A program made the translations under genes and the position numbers. The notes below the pieces were generated by a model. It was not told the DNA's origin. It was given only the letters and a program-made list of their open reading frames with translations, and ran no database searches. DNA of 7,305 bases from Bacteroidota bacterium (GTDB lineage Bacteria; Bacteroidota; Bacteroidia; B-17B0; Aurantibacillaceae), in the NCBI GenBank assembly GCA_025360565.1, contig JANYBY010000203.1, positions 1 through 7,305 on the forward strand, in the 5' to 3' direction. Positions 1 through 5,934 of the stretch are shown here, in pieces; position 1 is the first letter of the stretch, and each line of letters begins with the position of its first letter.

Positions 1-245
1 AATCAAACGAAGCCATCAGTAAGATTGATTGCCAGCAAATTTACGAACTCATAAATAAATTACCTGAAGCAGCAAAGCAGGTTTTTAATTTATTTGTTAT
101 CGATGGATATTCGCACAAAGAAATTGGCGATATGCTTGGCATAAGTGAAGGCACATCCAAATGGCATTTAAATGCAGCGAGACAGAAATTAAAAGAACAG
201 ATCTTAGAAAAAAATATATTAACTCCATCAACCCTAAACAAATGA
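1..245 (+). CDS. ECF RNA polymerase sigma factor, C-terminal part (region 4), 5'-truncated by window edge
   Basis: Reading in frame from base 3 gives about 80 residues ending at a TGA at 243-245. The visible part is sigma-70 region 4, the helix-turn-helix that contacts the -35 promoter element. It begins with the usual lead-in INKLPEAAKQVFNLFVIDGY, followed by HKEIGDMLGISEGTSKWHLN and ARQKLKEQ. The GTSKWHL recognition-helix wording is typical of Bacteroidota ECF sigma factors, and I think of the ECF21-like group, although that assignment is from memory. Region 2 and the start codon lie upstream of the window. The stop codon overlaps the ATG of the next gene (ATGA, 242-245), so the two are almost certainly translationally coupled. 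This is the classic arrangement of an ECF sigma factor with its own anti-sigma factor. The family call is secure; the subgroup is not. Confidence 0.93.
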   Translation, partial: SNEAISKIDCQQIYELINKLPEAAKQVFNLFVIDGYSHKEIGDMLGISEGTSKWHLNAARQKLKEQILEKNILTPSTLNK

Positions 246-1711
246 GTTTTAACGAAATGTTTGACAAAATAATCAGGCGCAAAGTAAGTGAAGGTGAAAC
301 AGAATTTCCCTTTGATGCTGCTAATTGGTCAAAAGCCAGCCGCATGATCGATGCCGAAAGAGGAACTTCGGGCATGAACAAGAACAGTAAATATTTTTTA
401 CTGTTGGGTTCATTATTTTTGATCATTGCAGGTATAACCATATTTAGCCTGGTTGATTTTAACGACGATAAAACTAATTTGTCTGAAAACAAAACCGTTG
501 TAAACGCCAATGATAAAGGCAATGCGAACAACGCCATTATTACTGAAAAATTGAACACTGAAACAACTGCTCCGAAAACTGAAGTTAATTCTGAAGTGAA
601 CGCGAAAACTATTGCAGAGAATAATTCTGAAAATAAAGCTAACGAGGTAAAAGCAAATACACCTTCAGAAAAAGTAAGCAATGTAGCCGGAAATAATGTA
701 AACGAAGTAAAAGCAAATACAAAAGAAAACAATGTAACTTCCGGAAAAAATAGCCGTAAGGTTAGAACTCAAAAACAAACAAATGTTGTTGCTTCAGTTG
801 ATCCAAATGGATCGAGCGCGATCACAAAAAAATCGAACGGAAAAAAACAAAAAAATACTGATGTTGCGAAAAATGAAGCTGACAACCAAAAAAACAAGGA
901 ACAGGAAACGGATCCAAACATTGTACTCGGATCAGCTGCCAATATGAATAACGCTGAGGCAGGCGATAATTATTTAACCAGACAAACTTCTATTTTACAG
1001 ATCTGGCAAAAAGACGCGGTTCTTAAAACATCTGTATATGATTTTATCAGGGGAACCGACCGTTACGATGATTATTACAAAGGCCGTAACCGTACAAGTC
1101 ATTTTCTAAATGCAGAAGCCGGAGCATCGTACTTATTTGGATGGGAAACTGCAAACGGCAAAGATGCCAAAGGTTTTAACGCTTTCGGAGGAATTAATTA
1201 TGGAATTCGCATTGCTCGGAAAACACAGATCAGCATTGGCGCGCAATTTTATAATGTAGGCAATATTAAACAATCCTTTTATACCAAAACAAATTTAGAT
1301 TATGATTTTGGTGTGAGCGGAAGTTATACAAACATTACACAAAATTCATTGTATTATTTTTCAGTTCCTGTTAGAGTGAGTTATCCCATCGCCAAAAAAT
1401 CAAGGATCGGTTTAGGCATAAACACCGGATTCTTATTTAACGGAAAAGGAACCGTTGAATCTTACTCAATAAGAGATAACGTGAAGAGTAATGATGTAAT
1501 AACAAAAACCACCGGCCATTACGATGGTGTAAACAAAACAAATATTATGTTGAGCGCTTTCTATAATCAGGCAATAACAAAACGCATGAGTGTGAACGGA
1601 GAATTTATTTACGGTTTGAGTGATGTTTATAAAAACACGACAAAAAGCGGAACGATCGAAAAAAATATGGGACTTAGGTTAAGTCTGCAATACACTTTAT
1701 TTACAAAATAA
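242..1711 (+). CDS. Dma-like dual membrane-spanning anti-sigma factor with C-terminal outer-membrane beta-barrel
   Basis: This is a protein of 489 residues. I chose the ATG at 242 because it overlaps the sigma stop as ATGA. An in-frame ATG at 161 would only add 27 residues read out of frame from sigma region 4. Residues 1-45 are a short cytoplasmic region containing FPFDAANWSKASRMIDAER, with the F..D.A.W....MLD-like spacing seen in Bacteroidota anti-sigma proteins of this kind. Residues 51-70 are one hydrophobic helix, with lysines before it and acidic residues after it, so the N-terminus is predicted inside. Residues about 71-283 are a low-complexity N/K/E/T/A-rich periplasmic linker without cysteines. 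From about 284 to 489 I count eight amphipathic beta-strands, starting at HFLNAEAGASYLFGW and ending at MGLRLSLQYTLFTK, as in small outer-membrane beta-barrels. The architecture matches the Dma family of B. thetaiotaomicron, which controls an ECF21 sigma factor and vesicle formation. Sequestration of the adjacent sigma factor is inferred from position and architecture. The main alternative is a barrel that stays periplasmic as a soluble beta domain. Confidence 0.82.
   Translation: MSFNEMFDKIIRRKVSEGETEFPFDAANWSKASRMIDAERGTSGMNKNSKYFLLLGSLFLIIAGITIFSLVDFNDDKTNLSENKTVVNANDKGNANNAIITEKLNTETTAPKTEVNSEVNAKTIAENNSENKANEVKANTPSEKVSNVAGNNVNEVKANTKENNVTSGKNSRKVRTQKQTNVVASVDPNGSSAITKKSNGKKQKNTDVAKNEADNQKNKEQETDPNIVLGSAANMNNAEAGDNYLTRQTSILQIWQKDAVLKTSVYDFIRGTDRYDDYYKGRNRTSHFLNAEAGASYLFGWETANGKDAKGFNAFGGINYGIRIARKTQISIGAQFYNVGNIKQSFYTKTNLDYDFGVSGSYTNITQNSLYYFSVPVRVSYPIAKKSRIGLGINTGFLFNGKGTVESYSIRDNVKSNDVITKTTGHYDGVNKTNIMLSAFYNQAITKRMSVNGEFIYGLSDVYKNTTKSGTIEKNMGLRLSLQYTLFTK
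641..760 (+). repeat. Imperfect 60-bp tandem duplication in the linker of the anti-sigma protein
   Basis: Two adjacent 60-bp units (641-700 and 701-760) lie inside the linker-coding region. The first 21 bases of each unit differ at one position only (aacgaggtaa versus aacgaagtaa, followed by the same aagcaaataca). Both units encode NEVKANT. The second halves are looser but share the string caatgta and a ccggaaa motif. The units suggest the linker grew by in-frame slippage or duplication, which would change its length without breaking the frame. Confidence 0.6.
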
Positions 1712-1714
1712 CAT

Positions 1715-2872
1715 ATGAAGAAACTGTTCTTAAATATTATTTTATTGTCGGGTTTATTAGCGATAAACTCCTGCAAAAAAAATGCTTTACCTCTCGATAC
1801 TGCTCCGGTAACAGAGCCTGTGTTTTATGTGAATTGCAATGTAAATTCAGTTCCTGTTTCTGTAAAGGCGGGCGTTGATAATTTTTATATGTACTCATCC
1901 TACGCGCAGCCAACTACAGGTGTGTATCAATACAAGGCCGATTTAAAACAAAGTTCTTGTGCGGGCATTACTTGCGGTTATGGCTTATCATTTATCATTA
2001 ATGATTTTAAGGTTTCATTAAAAGATGCGCCAGCGATACCTGACAGCGGTTTATACATAGGTAAATATGATTTTAACGATGGTAGCCTTCCGCCTTTGAC
2101 CTATTATGGAGCGTTTAATCCTTTGGTGAATTCTGTTTATGCTCCGTTTACCTGGACATTTAATAATGGAGTAGCTATCCAAACAGCAACTACATCTGCT
2201 ACCAGTCCTACTGCCTATCATATCTTTAAAAATAACCAAACTTATTCTGTAAGTTGTAAAATTTCCAATAGCCTCGGAACCCCAACGCATACTAATGTTT
2301 TTAAAATTGGAAATCCGTTGCAGGCAAATGTTAACGTTACTAAAATAGATCCTTTAACGTCATTGAATTATTCGTATTCAGTTAACTCTACCATACCGGT
2401 AAATAATTACGATTGGAATTTTGGAGATGCAAATACTAATACAACAAATTTATCTTATACCTATCACAATTATGATGTTACCGGGGATGGTTATTATACA
2501 ACCAAACTAACCTTAACAAATGGTACTAATGTGTGCGAATCTTATTACCAGGTTCCCGCTTTTCTTACTAACCCAACAAAAGCGCATGCAAATTTCTCGA
2601 ATTATTTTTCTCCGATTCCAAACACATACTCTTTATCTGCCATCACTGTTTTGGTTACAGATCCTAATGGAAATGTATCCTCATCAGATGCCTTCAGTCA
2701 AACCGGCACCTCTAATTTTGAAATTGTTTCGGTTGAAGATTATAAAGACAATGAGCAAGGCCAAAAAACAAAAAAAGTAACCATTAACTTTAGTTGTACC
2801 GTTAAAAGCAGCAGTGGCACCCTTGACATTACCAATGGTAAGGCAGTAATTGCCGTGGCATATCATAAGTAG
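1715..2872 (+). CDS. PKD-domain lipoprotein of unknown function, cotranscribed with the sigma/anti-sigma pair
   Basis: This is a protein of 385 residues that starts 3 bp after the anti-sigma stop, so it is very likely part of the same operon. The N-terminus is a lipoprotein signal peptide (MKKLFLNIILLSGLLAINSC) with the lipidated cysteine at residue 20. The following residues are KKNALPLD, with no acidic surface-export cluster directly after the cysteine, so inner-leaflet placement in the outer membrane is as likely as surface display. Residues about 30-125 form a beta-rich domain I cannot name, with a close cysteine pair at C82 and C87. Residues about 126-198 look like a divergent PKD/Ig fold (FTWTFNNG at 145-152, then HIFKNNQTYSV). 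Residues about 203-281 are a clearer PKD domain (YDWNFGD at 232-238, then YTYHNY and GYYTTKLTLTNG). Residues about 290-385 form another beta-rich domain ending in GKAVIAVAYHK. PKD domains generally mediate protein or glycan contacts. A partner or regulon output of the Dma-like protein is inference from linkage only. Confidence 0.85.
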   Translation: MKKLFLNIILLSGLLAINSCKKNALPLDTAPVTEPVFYVNCNVNSVPVSVKAGVDNFYMYSSYAQPTTGVYQYKADLKQSSCAGITCGYGLSFIINDFKVSLKDAPAIPDSGLYIGKYDFNDGSLPPLTYYGAFNPLVNSVYAPFTWTFNNGVAIQTATTSATSPTAYHIFKNNQTYSVSCKISNSLGTPTHTNVFKIGNPLQANVNVTKIDPLTSLNYSYSVNSTIPVNNYDWNFGDANTNTTNLSYTYHNYDVTGDGYYTTKLTLTNGTNVCESYYQVPAFLTNPTKAHANFSNYFSPIPNTYSLSAITVLVTDPNGNVSSSDAFSQTGTSNFEIVSVEDYKDNEQGQKTKKVTINFSCTVKSSSGTLDITNGKAVIAVAYHK

Positions 2873-3017
2873 GTTGCCCCTCTCCTCTTACACACAACCC
2901 GGCTCTTCGCTATCGCTCAGCCCACCCCAAAGGGGTGATGGTTGAATCCGTTTACTAAATCGATTCGTTCCACATTTCTTTCGAAGACTTTTTCTTCAAC
3001 AGAGCCCTTTTACCCAG
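2873..3017 (+). other. Intergenic spacer, C-rich on the plus strand; no gene seen
   Basis: These 145 bases separate the sigma operon from the MATE gene. I see no ORF and no match to a Bacteroidota promoter (TAnnTTTG with an upstream TTTG-type element). The first 65 bases are conspicuously C-rich compared with the AT-rich genes on both sides, and include cccggctcttcgctatcgct and the palindrome ccccaaagggg. The second half returns to ordinary AT-rich sequence. The C-rich half resembles dispersed intergenic repeats seen in some Bacteroidota genomes, but one copy cannot show that. Confidence 0.5.
2923..2937. other. Short GC hairpin after the lipoprotein gene
   Basis: The sequence caccccaaaggggtg forms a perfect 6-bp stem around an AAA loop, 51 bp past the lipoprotein stop. 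No T-run follows on either strand, so it is not a standard intrinsic terminator. It may still end or stabilise the upstream transcript, or be the core of a dispersed intergenic repeat. Confidence 0.4.
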
Positions 3018-4403
3018 ATGATGTTTAATGCCAAAGAACAGCTATCTTTGCGCTCGCTTAAAGTGAAGTCCTTTTTTAAAAATACCCATACCAAAGAAAC
3101 TATTCATCTTGCATGGCCAATTGTTATTACGCAAGTAGGACATATTGTAACCGGCATGGTAGATAATATTTTTTTGGGAAAGATTGGCCCAACGCATCAG
3201 GCCGCAGGTATACTATCAAACAATTTGTATATTTTATTATTGGTATTCGGTATTGGTGTAAGTTATGCTTTAACACCGGCGGTTACCGCGGCGCATGATA
3301 AAAATGACTTAGAACGAAAAGCTACTTTATTCAAGAACTCATTATTTCTAAATTTTATTATTTCGGTTTTTTGTTTTGTAGTTCTTTTCCTTTCATCAGG
3401 AGTTTTATACAATATGCAGCAGCCCGCTGAGGTAGTAGATCTGGCTATTCCGTTTTATAATGTGCTGATCTTTTCTATCCTTCCGGTCTCTGTTTTTTTT
3501 ACCTGCAAACAATATTGCGAAGGCTTAAGCAATACACGTGTTGCACTTGTAATAAGTATTTTAGGAAATTTAATAAATTGTGTTTTAAATTATTTTTTAA
3601 TTTACGGCAAGTTTGGTTTTCCTGAAATGGGCTACATGGGTGCTGCCTGGGCTACTTTTACCGCAAGGATCTTTATGGGAATTATGTTTTTGGTTTTAAT
3701 TTTTAAATCGCCCGCTACAAACGAAATTGCTTTGGTATTTAAACAGGTAAAAATTAAATGGAAAGAATTAATTGCGCTTGCAAAACCCGGAATTAATTAT
3801 GGTTTTCAGTTTACATTTGAAGTAGCCGCTTTTGTTATTTGCGGTTTAATGGCGGGCAGTTTCGGCAAAGAACAAATTGATTCGCACGGCATTTCAATGG
3901 GTTTGGCGGCTTTTACGTACATGTTCGCAAGCGGTATAAGCAGCGCGGTAACTATTCGTGTGGGTATATATAAATCGCAAAACGATTGGCAAAATATTAA
4001 AGAAGCCGGTTTATCTTCCATAAAATTGGTTTTGCTGGTAATGAGTTTTTTTGGTATTATGTTCTTACTCTTCCGAAACGTTTTGCCTTTAGGTTTCTCA
4101 AATAATTTAGAGATCATTGAATTATCTTCTAAGTTATTGATCGTTGCCGCCATGTTTCAGTTGTTTGATGGGGTGCAGGTAACTGTGATCGGCATTTTAC
4201 GCGGATTGGAAGATTCGAACATACCAACAATTATTACCCTTGTAGGTTATTGGTTAATTGCTTTACCGCTGGCGTATTTTTTAGCTTTTAAAATGGAGTG
4301 GGAGGTAGTTGGGGTGTGGATTGCCCTTGCAACCAGTTTAACACTGGTGGCGGTTAGTGTTTATTTAAGATTCACTTATTTGGTGAAGAAAAATTTAAGA
4401 TAA
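3018..4403 (+). CDS. MATE family (NorM-like) multidrug/cation antiporter
   Basis: This is a protein of 461 residues, the usual length for the family, and almost entirely hydrophobic with about twelve membrane segments in two homologous halves. MATE transporters export drugs or metabolites in exchange for Na+ or H+. Family signatures are visible in order. The first helix is AWPIVITQVGHIVTGMVDN, with the conserved Asp at residue 49. The CEGLSNTRVAL stretch lies around 167-177. The N-lobe signature NCVLNYFLIYGKFGFPEMGY lies at 187-206 and runs into GAAWATFTAR. The second half begins near 252 with KPGINYG and an acidic residue at E268 in FTFEVAAF, matching the functional glutamate of NorM helix 7. 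The C-lobe signature AAMFQLFDGVQVTVIGILRG lies at 377-396. I kept the first of two adjacent ATG codons (3018 and 3021); the choice changes only one residue. The substrate cannot be deduced. Confidence 0.93.
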   Translation: MMFNAKEQLSLRSLKVKSFFKNTHTKETIHLAWPIVITQVGHIVTGMVDNIFLGKIGPTHQAAGILSNNLYILLLVFGIGVSYALTPAVTAAHDKNDLERKATLFKNSLFLNFIISVFCFVVLFLSSGVLYNMQQPAEVVDLAIPFYNVLIFSILPVSVFFTCKQYCEGLSNTRVALVISILGNLINCVLNYFLIYGKFGFPEMGYMGAAWATFTARIFMGIMFLVLIFKSPATNEIALVFKQVKIKWKELIALAKPGINYGFQFTFEVAAFVICGLMAGSFGKEQIDSHGISMGLAAFTYMFASGISSAVTIRVGIYKSQNDWQNIKEAGLSSIKLVLLVMSFFGIMFLLFRNVLPLGFSNNLEIIELSSKLLIVAAMFQLFDGVQVTVIGILRGLEDSNIPTIITLVGYWLIALPLAYFLAFKMEWEVVGVWIALATSLTLVAVSVYLRFTYLVKKNLR

Positions 4404-4465
4404 TACCATCGTCCTTAAAAGTCCCAAATTTGAATGAATAGCTGGAAGAAGCAATCCTTTTCAAC

Positions 4466-4497
4466 GGATCTAAAAATAATTTTCAAATTTTAGGTCC
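4466..4497. other. 10-bp inverted repeat between the MATE and DUF418 genes
   Basis: The arm ggatctaaaa (4466-4475) pairs with ttttaggtcc (4488-4497). All ten positions pair in RNA if one U-G wobble is allowed, around a 12-base AT-rich loop. It lies 62 bp after the MATE stop and 45 bp before the ATG I chose for the DUF418 gene. No T-tract follows the stem. It could be a weak terminator for the MATE transcript, an operator, or a 5'-leader structure for the next gene; the sequence does not decide. Confidence 0.45.
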
Positions 4498-4542
4498 AAC
4501 AAAATAAAACGTATTTTGCTGCGTTATATATCCGCAAAACAA

Positions 4543-5880
4543 ATGTCTTTAGCCGCTATCTCTCTCAAAAATCGTAATCCGTCTATGGATGTGATCCGCG
4601 GCGTAGCGGTGCTTGGTATTTTACTAATGAATATTCCCGGATTTTCCATTCATAGTTTCTTTTTATTTTGGGTCGATGTATTGGAACATAAGTTAACTGT
4701 AAATGGTTTTATCGTGAAATCCTCAGGTATTTTATTTGATGGAAAAATGCGCGGATTATTTACTTTGTTGTTTGGCGCGGGCCTTATGTTATTTATTGCC
4801 AACAAAAAAAATAACAGCATACAAGTAGCAGATGCTTATTTCCGCCGAATGATGTGGTTGCTGTTGTTTGGAATAATTGACGGCTATATTTTACTGTGGG
4901 GTGGCGATGTTCTTTACGAATATGCGCTTTGCGGTATGTTCTTATTTGCTTTTCGTAATTTGAGAGTGCGTTACATGATTGCAATTGCTGTTTTTTGCAT
5001 TGGTATTTATACGTATGGTAACGGAAAACGTTTTACAGATGCTAAAGAAAACTCTGTTAGCTATACTCAAACTTCACAATTAATAAAGGAAGGCAAAGTT
5101 TTAACTGCCGAGCAGAAAAAAACAAGGGATGAGTTTCAGCATCTTTTAGATCAGCATTATCCTTTTTCTAAAAAAGAGATTCAGGAAATGGTAAAGGAGG
5201 TAAAAGAAAATTACATTGTTCATCATTCCGGCTATGCCGAGATCTTTGAAAAGCATTCGGAAGAAGTATTCCAATATCAGTCGCAAGGCTTTTACACTGG
5301 TTTTTGGGAAAGTTTTGGTACCATACTAATTGGAATGGCATTATTTAAGATGGGCTTTTTCGAATACAGGTTAAAATTAAAGAGTTACCGTCTCCTGTGT
5401 TTTGCAGGAATTCCTATTGGCATTATCTTGATGTGCATTGCGCTTAAATTACAAGCAAAAACGCAGGCCGATCTTTGGGACATGTATAGCTGGCGGCCCT
5501 TTAGCACAGTGTATCTTGAAAGCCCCGCACGGTTATTGATCGCCATTGGTTACGCATCAGCACTAATGTTATTGTGTAAAGTAAATTGGTTACGATCATT
5601 TTTAAGTTTGTTTGCCAATGTGGGGCGTATGGCCTTTACCAATTATATTATGCAAACCGTTTTATGTTCCCTCTATTTTTTTGGATTTGGCTTAGGTCAT
5701 TATGGAGAGTATAGTGCAAAAGGTTTGTTGTTGTTTGTTATTTGCATCTGGCTCTTACAAATCACTTACTGTTGGATTTACTTTAAATATTTTTCTATCG
5801 GCCCACTAGAGTGGCTTTGGAAAAGACTTACTTACGGCAAAGGCTTTAATAAAGTGGAAGTATTGGGAACTGAGATATAA
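4543..5880 (+). CDS. DUF418 family multi-pass membrane protein (putative transporter or acyltransferase-like)
   Basis: This is a protein of 445 residues from the ATG at 4543. The frame opens further upstream with a TTG at 4516, but the ATG places the conserved N-terminus RNPSMDVIRGVAVLGILLMN at the usual distance from the start. Family marks follow in order: FDGKMRGLFTLLFGAG (65-80), the GGDVLYEYALCG stretch (120-131), and the C-terminal DUF418 block at about 270-433. That block includes NVGRMAFTNYIMQ (359-371) and the closing signature GPLEWLWKRLTYG (420-432). Residues about 161-245 form a long hydrophilic, lysine- and glutamate-rich loop between membrane segments. The family is widespread, is often labelled a putative transporter, and is distantly similar to membrane acyltransferases of the heparan-glucosaminide acetyltransferase type. 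No reaction is established that I can state. The 139-bp gap from the MATE gene leaves co-transcription open. Confidence 0.9.
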   Translation: MSLAAISLKNRNPSMDVIRGVAVLGILLMNIPGFSIHSFFLFWVDVLEHKLTVNGFIVKSSGILFDGKMRGLFTLLFGAGLMLFIANKKNNSIQVADAYFRRMMWLLLFGIIDGYILLWGGDVLYEYALCGMFLFAFRNLRVRYMIAIAVFCIGIYTYGNGKRFTDAKENSVSYTQTSQLIKEGKVLTAEQKKTRDEFQHLLDQHYPFSKKEIQEMVKEVKENYIVHHSGYAEIFEKHSEEVFQYQSQGFYTGFWESFGTILIGMALFKMGFFEYRLKLKSYRLLCFAGIPIGIILMCIALKLQAKTQADLWDMYSWRPFSTVYLESPARLLIAIGYASALMLLCKVNWLRSFLSLFANVGRMAFTNYIMQTVLCSLYFFGFGLGHYGEYSAKGLLLFVICIWLLQITYCWIYFKYFSIGPLEWLWKRLTYGKGFNKVEVLGTEI

Positions 5881-5882
5881 AC

Positions 5883-5934
5883 GATGGAGAAGAAGCGCAG
5901 AATATACCCGCTATATTATCATTCACTTCTCATC
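5883..5934. terminator. Possible bidirectional stem-loop at the convergent gene ends
   Basis: The arm gatggagaag (5883-5892) pairs with cttctcatc (5926-5934), giving nine pairs with one bulged G. An inner AT stem, aatata (5901-5906) with tatatt (5912-5917), encloses a cccgc loop. The structure begins 2 bp after the DUF418 stop and overlaps the last codons and stop of the minus-strand TPR gene. There is no T-run on either side, so terminator function is inferred from its position between convergent genes. Confidence 0.35.

Noticed and set aside
161..241. Upstream in-frame ATG (161) for the anti-sigma gene
   Set aside because: The extra 27 residues would come from out-of-frame reading of conserved sigma region 4. 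The ATG at 242 gives the typical ATGA coupling and the N-terminus expected for the family.
97..732. A 211-codon open frame on the minus strand with a hydrophobic-looking product
   Set aside because: It is antisense to the sigma end and the low-complexity linker. Its F/S/L/A-rich content is the mirror of N/K/E/A-rich codons, and the plus-strand genes explain the region fully.
2051..2290. 79-codon minus-strand frame inside the lipoprotein gene
   Set aside because: It is composed of R/S/I-rich random-looking residues with no recognisable motif, lies antisense to a well-supported gene, and has no separate context.
2923..2937. Intrinsic terminator after the lipoprotein gene
   Set aside because: The stem is GC-rich but short (6 bp), and no T-run follows on either strand, so I list it only as a hairpin.
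2873..3017. Bacteroidota promoter (TAnnTTTG) for the MATE gene
   Set aside because: I looked for the -7 and -33 elements and found no acceptable match, so I do not call a promoter, although one must exist here or upstream.
4516..4542. TTG start for the DUF418 gene
   Set aside because: The ATG nine codons later lies just ahead of the conserved N-terminal motif; a TTG start is not needed to explain it.
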